Source: Ciceribacter lividus
Lineage (GTDB): Bacteria; Pseudomonadota; Alphaproteobacteria; Rhizobiales; Rhizobiaceae
Length of the DNA: 64,000 nt
Direction of reading: 5' to 3'
Assembly (NCBI RefSeq): GCF_003337715.1
Contig: NZ_QPIX01000010.1
Coordinates: 62,001 to 126,000 of the forward strand
The notes under the pieces were generated by a model, which had not been told where the DNA came from, did not search any database, and saw nothing but the letters and a program-made list of their open reading frames with translations. Numbering within the stretch: position 1 is the first letter of the stretch; every line of letters begins with the position of its first letter. The translations under genes and the position numbers were made by a program. This document shows, piece after piece, positions 12,015 to 20,777 of the stretch.

Positions 12015-12038
12015 GCCGCGCTCCGGAGGGGGCGCGGC
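12015..12038 (+). other. Intercistronic stem-loop between ctaD and ctaB
   Basis: GCCGCGC (12015-12021) pairs with GCGCGGC (12032-12038) around a 10-nt loop. No T-tract follows, so it is not a classical terminator. It may stabilise the upstream ctaCD message or attenuate read-through into the assembly genes, which are needed in lower amounts than the structural subunits (inference). Confidence 0.4.
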
Positions 12039-12070
12039 GGCCGGAAAACAAGAATATCGGGACGGAAACA

Positions 12071-13027
12071 ATGACGGTTGTCGACAACTGCGAAGCGCTG
12101 GGCATGGAGGGCGAACTGCGCCTGTCCGAAGCCGGTGCACGCGACTACTTCGCGCTCCTGAAGCCGCGGGTCATGTCGCTCGTCGTCTTCACCGCGTTTG
12201 CTGGTCTAGTGCTCGCACCTGGACACATCCATCCCGTGCTCGGCGCCATCGCCATTCTCTGCATCGCCGTCGGGGCAGGGGCCTCGGGCGCGCTCAACAT
12301 GTGGTACGACGCCGATATCGACGCCGTCATGAGCCGCACCGCCCGCCGCCCGATCCCGGCCGGCCGCATCCTGCCCACCGAGGCGCTCGCCTTCGGCCTC
12401 ACGCTTTCGGTCTTCTCGGTCGCGATCCTCGGGCTCGCGGTCAACTGGTTTGCCGCAGGCCTGCTCGCCTTCACCATTTTCTTCTATGCCGTCGTCTACA
12501 CGATGTGGCTGAAGCGCTCGACCCCGCAGAACATCGTCATCGGCGGTGCGGCCGGCGCCTTCCCGCCCATGGTCGGCTGGGCCTGCGTGACGGGTGGCGT
12601 CTCGCTCGACAGCATCCTGCTCTTCCTGGTGATCTTCCTCTGGACGCCGGCCCACTTCTGGGCGCTCGCGCTCTTCAAGATGCGTGATTACGGCGCCGTC
12701 GGCGTGCCGATGCTGCCGAACGTCGCCGGCATCCCGGCCACCAAGCGGCAAATCGCGCTCTACGCGGTGCTGACCGCGGCAGCCGGCGTCGCGCCGGCCC
12801 TCACCGGACTGTCCTCGCCCTTCTACGGCGCCTTCGCGGCCGTTCTCGGCCTGGGCTTCGTCTACTATTCGGTCGGCGTCTGGCGCATGCCGGAAGGCGA
12901 CGAGAAGATGGTGGCGGCCAAGAAGCTGTTCGGCTTTTCGCTCGTCTATCTCTTCGCGATCTTCCTGGCGCTCCTCGTCGACCATTACGTCGTGACATTC
13001 GCGACCCTTCCTGGAGGGGCACACTGA
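12071..13027 (+). CDS. ctaB: Heme O synthase (protoheme IX farnesyltransferase)
   Basis: UbiA-family polyprenyltransferase, 318 aa, which adds a farnesyl group to heme b to give heme o, the precursor of the heme a used by subunit I. The substrate-binding motif [19 protein letters not shown] is present, with about eight or nine transmembrane helices. The start is preceded by GGGACGGAAACA. Its stop overlaps the start of the following 45-aa gene (TGATG), showing coupling within the oxidase operon. Confidence 0.96.
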   Translation: MTVVDNCEALGMEGELRLSEAGARDYFALLKPRVMSLVVFTAFAGLVLAPGHIHPVLGAIAILCIAVGAGASGALNMWYDADIDAVMSRTARRPIPAGRILPTEALAFGLTLSVFSVAILGLAVNWFAAGLLAFTIFFYAVVYTMWLKRSTPQNIVIGGAAGAFPPMVGWACVTGGVSLDSILLFLVIFLWTPAHFWALALFKMRDYGAVGVPMLPNVAGIPATKRQIALYAVLTAAAGVAPALTGLSSPFYGAFAAVLGLGFVYYSVGVWRMPEGDEKMVAAKKLFGFSLVYLFAIFLALLVDHYVVTFATLPGGAH

Positions 13028-13164
13028 TGGAAACCGTCAAGCTCAACGACAGCCAGAAGAAATCCCGCCGCGGCCGCAACATCGCGCTCGGCATCGTTCT
13101 CGCTGCGCTGGTGGTGCTGTTCTACGTCGTGACGCTGGTGAAGATCAGCGGCGTGGCCCAGTGA
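13027..13164 (+). CDS. Small membrane protein of the aa3 oxidase operon (CoxF-like)
   Basis: A 45-residue protein: a charged, Lys/Arg-rich N-terminus (residues 1-18) followed by one transmembrane helix (about 19-39). It starts within the ctaB stop (ATGA overlap). A short single-helix protein at this place between ctaB and ctaG is usual in rhizobial cta operons and is often called CoxF or left as hypothetical; a role in oxidase assembly is inferred from position only. It is too short for many gene finders. Confidence 0.82.
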   Translation: METVKLNDSQKKSRRGRNIALGIVLAALVVLFYVVTLVKISGVAQ

Positions 13165-13181
13165 AGGACGGAGGTCGGACC

Positions 13182-13790
13182 TTGGCAGAGAGCACGAAAA
13201 TTCCAACCGGCAAGGGGCGCAGCAATGCGGCGATCCTCGTCGCCTGCGTCGCCTTCGTCGGCGGCATGGTCGGCATGAGCTTCGCCGCCGTCCCGCTCTA
13301 CCGCATGTTCTGCCAGGTGACCGGCTACAACGGAACGACCCAGCGCGTCGAGCAGGTTTCGAGCGTCATTCTCGACCGGACGATGCGCGTCACCTTCGAC
13401 GCCAATGTCGCGCCGGGGCTGATGTGGAAGTTCAAGCCGGTCGAACGCGAGGTGGCGCCAAAGATCGGCGAAACGGTGAAGGTCCATTTCACCGCCACCA
13501 ACCATTCGTCCGAGCCGAAAAAGGGGCAGGCCGTCTTCAACGTGACGCCGATGGAAGCCGCCGCCTATTTCAACAAGATCGAATGCTTCTGCTTCACCGA
13601 CATCGAGCTGAAGCCTGGCGAAACGAAAGACATGCCCGTCGTCTTCTTCATCGATCCGGAGATCGTGAACACGGTGGAGACGAAGGATATCGGAACGATC
13701 ACCCTGTCCTACACCTTCTATCCGCAGGAGGAGACGAAGCCGGTGGCGGTTCTGCCTGCCGGAAAGTCGGACGGGAACCAGAAATTGTGA
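13182..13790 (+). CDS. ctaG: Cytochrome c oxidase assembly protein CtaG (Cox11 family)
   Basis: Copper chaperone that inserts CuB into subunit I, 202 aa from this start. It has a single N-terminal membrane anchor ([19 protein letters not shown]) and a periplasmic Ig-like domain. Family motifs: [15 protein letters not shown] and the copper-binding CFCF in KIECFCFTD. The TTG at 13182 has an ideal GGAGGT 6 nt upstream; the alternative GTG at 13161, overlapping the previous stop, lacks one but would keep coupling and give 209 aa. Confidence 0.93.
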   Translation: MAESTKIPTGKGRSNAAILVACVAFVGGMVGMSFAAVPLYRMFCQVTGYNGTTQRVEQVSSVILDRTMRVTFDANVAPGLMWKFKPVEREVAPKIGETVKVHFTATNHSSEPKKGQAVFNVTPMEAAAYFNKIECFCFTDIELKPGETKDMPVVFFIDPEIVNTVETKDIGTITLSYTFYPQEETKPVAVLPAGKSDGNQKL

Positions 13791-13848
13791 GAGGAGGGGT
13801 CCGGCCCCGCCGGACCTCAGGAAAGATTGACATTCGGGGATTGCTGAC

Positions 13849-14727
13849 ATGGCCCAAGCGCATCAGAAGAATCACGACTACCACATCATCGATCCGAGCC
13901 CGTGGCCGATCCTGGCCGCAATCGGGGCGTTCCTGCTGACCTTCGGTGGCGTCGGCTACATGCGCTATCTCTCGGGCGGGTCGTTCGAGCTCTTCGGCCT
14001 CGAGCTCGCCACGCCGTGGCTGTTCTTCATCGGCCTGGCGATCATCCTCTACACGATGGTCGGCTGGTGGTCGGACACCATCAAGGAAGCCCATGAGGGT
14101 CATCACACCCGCGTGGTGTCGCTGCACCTGCGCTACGGCATGATCATGTTCATCGCTTCCGAAGTGATGTTCTTCGTCGCCTGGTTCTGGGCCTTCTTCG
14201 ATGCCAGCCTGTTCTCGGGCGAAGTGATCCAGTCCGCCCGCGTCGAGTTCACCGGTGGTCATTGGCCGCCGAAGGGCATCGAGGTTCTCGATCCCTGGCA
14301 CCTGCCGCTCTACAACACCATCATCCTGCTACTCTCCGGCACCACTGTCACCTGGGCACACCATGCCCTGCTGCACGGCGACCGTCGCGGCCTCGTCTCC
14401 GGCCTGACGCTGACCGTCCTGCTCGGCGCGCTCTTCTCCTTCGTGCAGGGATACGAATACGCCCACGCTCCGTTCACCTTCAAGGACTCGATCTACGGCT
14501 CGACCTTCTTCATGGCGACGGGCTTCCACGGCTTCCACGTGCTCGTCGGCACGATCTTCCTGATCGTCTGCCTGCTGCGCGCGCTGAAGGGCGATTTCAC
14601 CCCGAAGCAGCATTTCGGCTTCGAGGCCGCCGCCTGGTACTGGCACTTCGTCGACGTGGTCTGGCTCTTCCTCTTCTTCTCGGTCTACATCTGGGGCGGC
14701 TGGGGCGCACCGCTCGCCCACGGCTGA
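13849..14727 (+). CDS. ctaE: Cytochrome c oxidase subunit III (aa3 type)
   Basis: Third core subunit of the aa3 oxidase, 292 aa with seven transmembrane helices, stabilising subunit I and its proton uptake. Diagnostic segments include MFIASEVMFFVAWFWAFF with the conserved Glu, the HHALLHGDRRGL loop, and the C-terminal YWHFVDVVWLFLF. It ends the oxidase structural operon and is followed 27 nt later by a clear rho-independent terminator. Confidence 0.97.
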   Translation: MAQAHQKNHDYHIIDPSPWPILAAIGAFLLTFGGVGYMRYLSGGSFELFGLELATPWLFFIGLAIILYTMVGWWSDTIKEAHEGHHTRVVSLHLRYGMIMFIASEVMFFVAWFWAFFDASLFSGEVIQSARVEFTGGHWPPKGIEVLDPWHLPLYNTIILLLSGTTVTWAHHALLHGDRRGLVSGLTLTVLLGALFSFVQGYEYAHAPFTFKDSIYGSTFFMATGFHGFHVLVGTIFLIVCLLRALKGDFTPKQHFGFEAAAWYWHFVDVVWLFLFFSVYIWGGWGAPLAHG

Positions 14728-14753
14728 TCGCCGGAAGAACTTTCGACTATCGG

Positions 14754-14783
14754 AAAAGGCGGCGGCACGACTGCCGCCTTTTT
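14754..14783 (+). terminator. Rho-independent terminator after ctaE
   Basis: A 10-bp perfect stem, AAAAGGCGGC (14754-14763) with GCCGCCTTTT (14773-14782), a 9-nt loop, and a run of five T. It ends the ctaC-ctaE transcription unit, so the downstream DUF983/SURF1/ispH genes need their own promoter or read-through. Confidence 0.85.
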
Positions 14784-14884
14784 CGTTGAGGGGGCTGGCG
14801 GGGAACCGAAGCCGCCACGGAGGATTTGCCCCGGTGCCGGGCATCCTCTAAGAGAAGCGTAATATCAGCAGCAGAGGGACCGCC

Positions 14885-15268
14885 ATGAGCGACGACAATG
14901 CGATGTATCCGCCGGTCGATCCGGTGAAGGCGGCGCTCAGTGCCTGCTGCCCCCGCTGCGGGCAGGGCAAGCTCTTCGACGGGCTGAGCAAGATCAAGCC
15001 GCGCTGCACGAATTGCGGCCTCGATTATACCTTCATCGACGCCGGCGACGGCCCGGCCGTCTTCGTCATCCTGATCGCCGATTTCATCGTCGTCGGGCTC
15101 GCCGTCTGGACGGAGATCAACTACCAGCCGCCGGCCTGGCTGCACGCGCTCCTCTGGGGGCCGCTGGCGATCGGGCTTTCGCTCTGGCTCCTGCGCACCA
15201 TCAAGGCGCTGCTGGTGGCGCTCCAGTACAAGAACAACGCCTCGCAGGGAACGATCGACCGTGGCTGA
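14885..15268 (+). CDS. DUF983 domain protein (zinc-ribbon membrane protein)
   Basis: 127 aa with two CxxC pairs near the N-terminus (CCPRCGQGKLF and CTNCGLDY), forming a probable zinc ribbon, followed by two transmembrane helices (VFVILIADFIVVGLAVW and LLWGPLAIGLSLWLL). DUF983 genes in alphaproteobacteria regularly sit between ctaE and SURF1, suggesting a part in oxidase assembly; the molecular role is not established. Its stop overlaps the SURF1 start by 8 nt. Confidence 0.86.
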   Translation: MSDDNAMYPPVDPVKAALSACCPRCGQGKLFDGLSKIKPRCTNCGLDYTFIDAGDGPAVFVILIADFIVVGLAVWTEINYQPPAWLHALLWGPLAIGLSLWLLRTIKALLVALQYKNNASQGTIDRG

Positions 15269-16001
15269 GGGGACTGCGGCGGGGCGCACCAAGTTCGTCG
15301 TCAGCCTCGTCCTGCTGGTCGTCGCACTCTCCGTGCTCGTCTCGCTCGGCACCTGGCAGGTCCGGCGCCTCCACTGGAAGGAGGCGCTGATCGCCGACAT
15401 CGAGGCGCGTCGTACACAGCCGCCGGCGCAGTTGTCCGAGATCGAGGCGATGGCTACGCGCGGCGAGGACTTCGAATACCGACCGGTCCGTGTCGAAGGC
15501 CGCTTCCTGAACGACAGGGAACGCCATTTCTTCGCGACGTTCGACGGGCGTACCGGCTACTACGTCTACACCCCCTTCGAGCTCGACGATCGCCGCTTCC
15601 TCTTCGTCAATCGCGGTTTCATCCCCTACGAGATGAAGGACCCGGCAAGCCGCCGCGAGGGCCTGCCTGAAAGTCGCCAGACGGTGACCGGGCTCGCCCG
15701 GGCTCGCCTTGCCGGCAAGCCCTCCTGGGTGGTGCCCGAGAACGACGTCGCCGGCGACATCTTCTACTGGAAGGATCTTTCCGCCATGGCCGCCAGCGCC
15801 GGGCTCGCCGAACAAAACGTCGTCCAGTTCTTCGTCGATGCGGATGCGACGCCCGTTGCCGGCGGCTGGCCGAAGGGTGGGGTGACGCAGATCGATTTGC
15901 CGAACGACCACCTGCAATATGCGATCACCTGGTACGGCCTCGCCGTCGTGCTGCTAGTGATCTCGATCACCGCCTTCCTGCGCGGCCGGAAGCAGGAATA
16001 G
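15261..16001 (+). CDS. SURF1 family cytochrome oxidase biogenesis protein
   Basis: 246-aa inner-membrane protein with a helix near each end (FVVSLVLLVVALSVLVSLG and the C-terminal YGLAVVLLVISITAFL) and a central periplasmic domain. Family motifs are GTWQVRRLHWKEALI and FVNRGFIPYEMKDP. SURF1/ShyI proteins assist heme a insertion into subunit I. The GTG start lies inside the end of the DUF983 gene, pointing to translational coupling. Confidence 0.92.
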   Translation: MAEGTAAGRTKFVVSLVLLVVALSVLVSLGTWQVRRLHWKEALIADIEARRTQPPAQLSEIEAMATRGEDFEYRPVRVEGRFLNDRERHFFATFDGRTGYYVYTPFELDDRRFLFVNRGFIPYEMKDPASRREGLPESRQTVTGLARARLAGKPSWVVPENDVAGDIFYWKDLSAMAASAGLAEQNVVQFFVDADATPVAGGWPKGGVTQIDLPNDHLQYAITWYGLAVVLLVISITAFLRGRKQE

Positions 16002-16078
16002 CCGCGACGTGGGCAGGTGTTTTCCTCCCGCCGACATCGCGTGATAGAAGACAAAACCACTTGGCTGGAGGGGAACTG

Positions 16079-16444
16079 ATGAAACTGCTCGCTGATCTGC
16101 TCACCGCGCTGGTTGCGCTCGAACATCTTTGGATTCTCGTGCTGGAGATGTTTCTCTGGACGAAACCGACCGGCCTCAAGGCCTTCGGCATGAAGCCGCA
16201 GCAGGCGGAGGCGACGAAAGTGCTCGCCGCCAACCAGGGGCTCTACAACGGCTTCCTCGCGCTCGGGCTCGGATGGGCGCTCGTCCAGCCGGTTCCGGAA
16301 TTCGCTTTTGAGCTCAAGCTCTTTTTCCTTGGCTGCGTCTTCGTCGCCGGCCTATATGGAAGCGCGACGGCGTCGCGGCGCATTCTCTACATCCAGGCGC
16401 TGCCGGCCGTCCTCGCCCTGATCCTGGTTCTCTTGGCTGGCTGA
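16079..16444 (+). CDS. DUF1304 family membrane protein
   Basis: 121-aa protein with four predicted membrane helices. The segment [18 protein letters not shown] and the [13 protein letters not shown] motif match the DUF1304 family, whose function is unknown. The ATG at 16079 follows TGGAGGGG; a TTG at 16061 lies before that site. Its stop overlaps the ispH start by one base (TGATG), so the two are translated together. Confidence 0.85.
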   Translation: MKLLADLLTALVALEHLWILVLEMFLWTKPTGLKAFGMKPQQAEATKVLAANQGLYNGFLALGLGWALVQPVPEFAFELKLFFLGCVFVAGLYGSATASRRILYIQALPAVLALILVLLAG

Positions 16445-17451
16445 TGACGAACACGACCCCGACCCGACCGAAACTGACGATAAGGCTCTGCGGGCCGCGC
16501 GGCTTCTGCGCCGGGGTCGACCGCGCCATCCAGATCGTCGTGCTGGCGCTGAAAGGGTATGGCGCCCCGGTCTATGTGCGCCACGAGATCGTCCACAACC
16601 GCTATGTGGTCGAGGGGCTGGAGGCCAAGGGTGCGATCTTCGTCGAGGAACTGGACGAGATCCCCGAGGAGCATCGCGCCCAGCCGGTCGTCTTCTCCGC
16701 TCACGGCGTGCCGAAATCGGTGCCGGCGGATGCGGCCGCGCGCAACCTCTTCTATCTCGACGCCACCTGTCCGCTGGTCTCCAAGGTCCACAAGCAGGCG
16801 ATGCGCCACCAGCGGCTCGGCCGCCATGTGATCCTGATCGGGCACGCCGGCCATCCGGAGGTGATCGGCACCATGGGACAGTTGTCGGAAGGCAGCGTCT
16901 CGCTGATCGAGACGGTCGAGGACGCCGCCGCCTACCAGCCTGCCGATCCCGACAATCTCGGCTACGTCACCCAGACGACGCTCTCGGTCGACGATACCGA
17001 AGGCGTGATCGCCAAGCTCAAGGAGCGTTTCCCCAATCTCGCCGATCCGGCCGCCGACTCGATCTGCTATGCCACCACCAACCGCCAGGAGGCGGTCAAG
17101 CAGGCCGCTCCGGGCTGCGATCTCTTCCTGATCGTCGGCGCACCGAACTCGTCCAATTCGAAGCGGCTCGTCGAGGTGGCGCTGAAGGCGGGGGCGAGAC
17201 AGTCACTGCTCGTGCAGCGTGCCTCGGAGATCGACTGGGATGCGATCGGCACGATCGGCACGCTCGGGCTCTCGGCCGGTGCCTCGGCGCCGGAAGTGAT
17301 CGTCAACGAGATCATCGAGGCCTTCAGGGAACGCTACGACACGACGGTGGAGCTTGCGGAATTCTCGGTGGAGAACGAGCACTTCCTCGTCAACCGTGAG
17401 CTGCGGTCGATCGAACTCACCCACGACGACATGGCCTGGGTGAACGGCTGA
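16444..17451 (+). CDS. ispH: 4-hydroxy-3-methylbut-2-enyl diphosphate reductase
   Basis: Last enzyme of the MEP isoprenoid pathway (335 aa), an iron-sulfur protein making IPP and DMAPP. The three conserved cysteines lie in [18 protein letters not shown] and [11 protein letters not shown]; the HGVPKSV and NSSNSKRL substrate-binding segments are also present. It is coupled to the upstream DUF1304 gene. In related genomes thrB usually follows directly; here ~2.3 kb intervene. Confidence 0.97.
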   Translation: MTNTTPTRPKLTIRLCGPRGFCAGVDRAIQIVVLALKGYGAPVYVRHEIVHNRYVVEGLEAKGAIFVEELDEIPEEHRAQPVVFSAHGVPKSVPADAAARNLFYLDATCPLVSKVHKQAMRHQRLGRHVILIGHAGHPEVIGTMGQLSEGSVSLIETVEDAAAYQPADPDNLGYVTQTTLSVDDTEGVIAKLKERFPNLADPAADSICYATTNRQEAVKQAAPGCDLFLIVGAPNSSNSKRLVEVALKAGARQSLLVQRASEIDWDAIGTIGTLGLSAGASAPEVIVNEIIEAFRERYDTTVELAEFSVENEHFLVNRELRSIELTHDDMAWVNG

Positions 17452-17452
17452 G

Positions 17453-18136
17453 ATGCCCTTGCCGAAAGAGGGAGACAACGCTTTCGAAGTCACGGTGTTG
17501 CAGCCGGCGTCGGCGAGCCGATGCATTCTTTTCGCCGCTGGGCGCGGTGGAAATCCCCTGCGGCATCTGGGACTTCTGCAGACCCTCGCCGACGAGGGGA
17601 TGCTGGTCGTCGCACCCCATTTCGACATGCTGGCATCCCCCGTTCCGACCCGGGCCGAACTGTCGGAGCGGATGCGAAGGCTCTCGCTGGCCGCAGCTCG
17701 ACATTGCCCGTCCGGACTGCCGGTCGCAGGCTTGGGGCACTCGATCGGAACGGTGGTGTTGCTGCTGCTCGCCGGAGCCGAAGCCGATACGCTGGCGGGA
17801 GAGCGGGTGAGGGCCGTGCCGGGGTGTCCGATCGACCGGCTGGCGCTGCTGGCGCCGCCGACTGATTTCTTCCGGCGGCCCGGTTCGCTGGCGTCCTTGA
17901 CGGTGCCTGTTGAGGTCTGGGTGGGGGATAGGGACACGATCACGCCGCCGGCACAGGCCGCGTTTCTGAGGGAAGCCATCGATGGTGCGATCCCGGTCGA
18001 TATTCGCGTGGTCGAAGGCGCCGGGCACTTCACCTTCATGAACGAACGGCCGCCGCACGTCACCGACACGCATGCCGATCGCGATGGTTTCCTGCGATCG
18101 CTGGCGGATGAACTCCGCGGCTTTCTGGCTGTCTGA
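17453..18136 (+). CDS. Alpha/beta-hydrolase (dienelactone hydrolase-like)
   Basis: 227-aa hydrolase fold protein. The nucleophile elbow is GLGHSIG, the acid is in VGDRDTITPP, and the histidine is in VEGAGHFTFMNE. The oxyanion region includes LFAAGRGGNPL. It begins one base after the ispH stop. The substrate is unknown; esterases and dienelactone hydrolases share this layout. Codon usage looks slightly less biased than in ispH, in keeping with a gene inserted between ispH and thrB. Confidence 0.75.
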   Translation: MPLPKEGDNAFEVTVLQPASASRCILFAAGRGGNPLRHLGLLQTLADEGMLVVAPHFDMLASPVPTRAELSERMRRLSLAAARHCPSGLPVAGLGHSIGTVVLLLLAGAEADTLAGERVRAVPGCPIDRLALLAPPTDFFRRPGSLASLTVPVEVWVGDRDTITPPAQAAFLREAIDGAIPVDIRVVEGAGHFTFMNERPPHVTDTHADRDGFLRSLADELRGFLAV

Positions 18137-18239
18137 GGATGGTCGCCGCCGTCCGGTACCGGCGTGATGTGCCTGTGCACCGGCTCCCGTTTCGCAAAGG
18201 GGAGCAGGCCTGCTCGGCAATGCCGGTTTCCCGCAATCC

Positions 18240-18464
18240 TCAGGAGTGGTGAGGGGCGGCCTTGCGCGTCTTGCTCTTTTGAGTTTTCGCCGGCTGGATC
18301 TGCACAGGCTGTGCCATCCGCAACGCGCGCAGCGTCTCGGTCTTCTTTTCGCGCGCCTGGGCTTCCGCAGCGAGAATGTCGCGCGCGGTCGCGTCGGTCT
18401 GTTCCGCCTTCTCCTGCGCGGACATTTTCTTGGGCTTGAAGAATGCGTCCTTGGTCGCAACCAT
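18240..18464 (-). CDS. Small basic protein of unknown function
   Basis: 74 aa, rich in Lys, Ala and Gln, predicted largely helical (SAQEKAEQTDATARDILAAEA and following) with a basic C-terminus (KTQKSKTRKAAPHH). The ATG has AGGGAG 7 nt upstream, supporting translation. Located directly downstream of rpsU on the same strand, with a hairpin between them. I do not recognise the family; it may bind nucleic acid or ribosomes by composition, but that is speculation. Confidence 0.66.
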   Translation of the reverse strand: MVATKDAFFKPKKMSAQEKAEQTDATARDILAAEAQAREKKTETLRALRMAQPVQIQPAKTQKSKTRKAAPHHS

Positions 18465-18485
18465 GTCTTACTCCCTGGCTGGAGG

Positions 18486-18510
18486 GCAAATTGCGGCCGC
18501 GTGCGGCCGC
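18486..18510 (-). terminator. Possible terminator downstream of rpsU
   Basis: GCGGCCGC (18493-18500) and its copy (18503-18510) form a tight hairpin; on the minus strand it is followed by the short AT-rich AATTTG. The T-tract is weak, so this may only attenuate transcription into the small gene at 18464. Confidence 0.45.
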
Positions 18511-18528
18511 TCTGCGACGTTCGAGCGC

Positions 18529-18768
18529 TTAGCGCGCTCGCACGACCTTCTTCTTCGGGGCAGGCAGCAGGCCTTCGCGCTGCGCTTTCTTCCGGGCAAG
18601 CTTGCGAACTCTGCGGATGGCGTCAGCCTTTTCCCTTGCGCGCTTCTCCGACGGCTTTTCGTACGCGCTACGGGCGCGCATCTCCCGGAAGAGGCCTTCC
18701 CGCTGCATCTTCTTCTTGAGCACCCGAAGTGCCTGATCGACATTGTTGTCCCTGACGAGTACCTGCAA
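18529..18768 (-). CDS. rpsU: 30S ribosomal protein S21
   Basis: Small-subunit protein that helps base-pairing of the Shine-Dalgarno with 16S rRNA, 79 aa. It begins [20 protein letters not shown] and continues with [10 protein letters not shown] and a long basic C-terminal helix ([21 protein letters not shown]), characteristic of alphaproteobacterial S21. It sits near a cold-shock gene, as is common in rhizobia where several S21 paralogues exist. Confidence 0.93.
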   Translation of the reverse strand: MQVLVRDNNVDQALRVLKKKMQREGLFREMRARSAYEKPSEKRAREKADAIRRVRKLARKKAQREGLLPAPKKKVVRAR

Positions 18769-18796
18769 AACATCTCCTTACGCCGCATGGCGGCTG

Positions 18797-19084
18797 TTAT
18801 TTTCTGGTCCTGATCGAACCCGGATTGATCCATCGGCCGTCACCGGCGAAGGATGCGGAAGGTGCGGTGCCCCGCGAAGAAGCCGGCGTTTCCGCTCTGT
18901 CGACGTCGGCCTCCGTGATGTGCCGGGCGAAGCATTCGTCGCTGAACTGAACGCGATACTGGGCGAGCCCCTGCGCCTCCGGAAGCACGGCGCTGATGCT
19001 GCAGCTTCGGTAACGTTCATCCTTGCGGAAAACGCCCCGCTTCAGGACGACGGTGTCGCCGGCGCGATAAGCAGGCTTGCCCAT
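18797..19084 (-). CDS. Small conserved hypothetical protein, SH3-like N-terminus
   Basis: 95 aa. The first ~60 residues look like a small beta-barrel (YRAGDTVVLKRGVF, SCSISAVLPEAQG, YRVQFSDECFARHI), as in short proteins found beside rhizobial cspA/rpsU genes; the C-terminus is low in structure. The ATG at 19084 follows GAGGGA by 6-8 nt, better than the TTG one codon earlier. It lies 28 nt upstream of rpsU and may share a transcript with it. Function unknown. Confidence 0.7.
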   Translation of the reverse strand: MGKPAYRAGDTVVLKRGVFRKDERYRSCSISAVLPEAQGLAQYRVQFSDECFARHITEADVDRAETPASSRGTAPSASFAGDGRWINPGSIRTRK

Positions 19085-19104
19085 CAAGCTTCCCTCGTCG
19101 GTCG

Positions 19105-19136
19105 AAAAACAAAAGGCCGGGTTTGATCCCGACCTT
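19105..19136 (-). terminator. Rho-independent terminator after the cold-shock gene
   Basis: On the minus strand AAGGTCGGG (19136-19128) pairs with CCCGGCCTT (19121-19113) around a 6-nt loop, one G-U pair, followed by TTTTGTTTTT. It ends the csp transcript. Confidence 0.85.
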
Positions 19137-19194
19137 CCACTTCATTGCCCCGGCGTGCCAGTACATCCGTGGTCACGCGGACAATGAGAAATCC

Positions 19195-19404
19195 TCAGGC
19201 AGCCTGCAGATTGTCTGCGGAGCTCTTGCCGGACCGCTTGTCCTGCACGATATCGTAGCTGATCTTCTGGCCTTCGGTGAGGCCGCGCAGACCTGCGCGC
19301 TCGACAGCGGAAATATGGACGAAAACGTCCTGGGAGCCGTTGTCAGGCTGAATGAATCCAAAGCCCTTGGTGCTGTTGAACCACTTTACTGTACCTGTAT
19401 TCAT
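19195..19404 (-). CDS. Cold-shock domain protein (CspA family)
   Basis: 69-aa OB-fold RNA/ssDNA-binding protein. RNP1-type KGFGFIQPD and RNP2-type [14 protein letters not shown] motifs are intact, and the protein starts [17 protein letters not shown]. The ATG at 19404 has AAAGGA 6-7 nt upstream; the frame extends upstream without support. A likely promoter at 19530-19557 would give a ~120-nt leader, as in cold-inducible csp genes whose leaders act as RNA thermosensors (inference). Confidence 0.93.
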   Translation of the reverse strand: MNTGTVKWFNSTKGFGFIQPDNGSQDVFVHISAVERAGLRGLTEGQKISYDIVQDKRSGKSSADNLQAA

Positions 19405-19808
19405 GACAATTCCTTTCAATCGCATGTGGGCCCGGCCGGATGGCCGATCTGATAAATCGACGATGAAGGGAAATCTGAAAGAGCCGCGAAGGCCCTGTAC
19501 AAAAGTCGCTAGCAAGGTGCGATGGCGCTAAGATATGGCTTTCCTGAAAAAATACAAGGGCTTTTCCGAATTTCTATCTCGCTTCTTCTTTCCTGAACCC
19601 CTGAGAAATGTTGGATTTTCGCATGAGTGACGGAAATTGTATCAACGTTTTCAATGGAAATTCATGAAGACGATTTTGTCGTGCCTGTGCATCTTCCGGC
19701 TGCGATATCAGGGGCGTCAATTCCTGTGCCCCGACCCGCCGCAGGGCTGGTGCTCGCCATCCGCCCGCTGTATGCCTTCACGAAGCACCGACAAACCGAC
19801 GACGGATC
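19405..19808. other. Intergenic region between csp and thrB
   Basis: A 404-nt divergent gap. Its left part (to about 19523) would be the csp leader; the right part carries the thrB promoter. Base composition around 19540-19670 is clearly richer in A and T than the genes nearby. Short open frames here have no ribosome-binding sites and no family features, so I call none. Confidence 0.6.
19530..19557 (-). promoter_or_regulatory. Probable sigma-70 promoter of the cold-shock gene
   Basis: On the minus strand TTGTAT (19557-19552) and TATCTT (19535-19530) are separated by 16 nt. Transcription would begin near 19523, leaving a leader of about 120 nt before the ATG at 19404. Confidence 0.45.
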
Positions 19809-20777
19809 ATGGCAGTCTATACCGATATCAACGAGGTCGATCTCAAGGCCTTCCTGCGGCAGTACGACGCCGGCGAACTCATGTCCTACAAGGGCATCGC
19901 CGAGGGCGTGGAAAATTCCAACTTCCTGCTGCACACGACCGCCGGCTCGCTGATCCTGACGCTCTACGAGAAGCGGGTGGAGAAATCCGATCTGCCGTTC
20001 TTTCTCGGGCTGATGCACCATCTCTCCTCGCGCGGCGTCAACTGCCCGCTGCCGCTGCCGCGCCATGACGGTGCGCTGCTCGGCGAATTGTCCGGCCGCC
20101 CGGCCGCCCTCATCACCTTCCTCGAAGGCATGTGGCTGAGAAAGCCCGAGCCCGCCCATTGCCGCGAGGTCGGCAAGGCGCTTGCCGAGATGCATATGGC
20201 GTCGGAAGGCTTCGCGCTTCGTCGGCCGAATGCGCTCTCCCTCTACGGCTGGAAGGCGCTGTGGGCGAAATCCGCCAGCCGGGCGGACGAGGTACTGAGC
20301 GGCCTCGAGGAGGAGATCGGCGGCGAACTCGCGTTCCTCGAAGGGGCCTGGCCGAAGGAGCTGCCGGAGGGTGTCATCCATGCCGACCTCTTTCCGGACA
20401 ACGTCTTCTTCCTCGGCGACCAGCTTTCCGGCCTGATCGACTTCTACTTCGCCTGCAACGACATGCTCGCCTATGACGTGTCGATCTGTCTGAACGCATG
20501 GTGCTTCGAGAAGGACGGCTCCTACAACATCACCAAGGGCATGGCGCTGCTCGACGGCTACAATGCCGTACGTCCGCTGAGTGCGGCGGAGATCGCCGCC
20601 CTGCCGGTGCTCGCGCGCGGCTCGGCGCTGCGCTTCTTCCTGACGCGGCTCTACGACTGGCTGACCACGCCCGAAGGCGCGCTCGTCGTCAAGAAGGATC
20701 CGATCGAATATCTGCGGAAGCTGCGCTTCCATCGCCAGGTGGTGTCTGCCGCCGAATATGGGCTCGCAAGCGCATGA
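19809..20777 (+). CDS. thrB: Homoserine kinase
   Basis: ATP-dependent phosphorylation of homoserine, first committed step to threonine, 322 aa. It is the aminoglycoside-phosphotransferase-fold type of homoserine kinase used by rhizobia and pseudomonads, not the GHMP type of E. coli. The kinase motif is [13 protein letters not shown] with the following GLIDFYFA metal-binding Asp; the N-terminus [16 protein letters not shown] is typical. Its last codons overlap rnhA (ATGA). Confidence 0.96.
   Translation: MAVYTDINEVDLKAFLRQYDAGELMSYKGIAEGVENSNFLLHTTAGSLILTLYEKRVEKSDLPFFLGLMHHLSSRGVNCPLPLPRHDGALLGELSGRPAALITFLEGMWLRKPEPAHCREVGKALAEMHMASEGFALRRPNALSLYGWKALWAKSASRADEVLSGLEEEIGGELAFLEGAWPKELPEGVIHADLFPDNVFFLGDQLSGLIDFYFACNDMLAYDVSICLNAWCFEKDGSYNITKGMALLDGYNAVRPLSAAEIAALPVLARGSALRFFLTRLYDWLTTPEGALVVKKDPIEYLRKLRFHRQVVSAAEYGLASA

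Noticed and set aside
12015..12038. A terminator between ctaD and ctaB
   Set aside because: The hairpin has no T-run and ctaB is known to be co-transcribed in this operon type, so it is listed only as a stem-loop.
19627..20068. Short plus-strand frames upstream of thrB
   Set aside because: They run out of phase into thrB and have no ribosome-binding sites; thrB itself starts at 19809.
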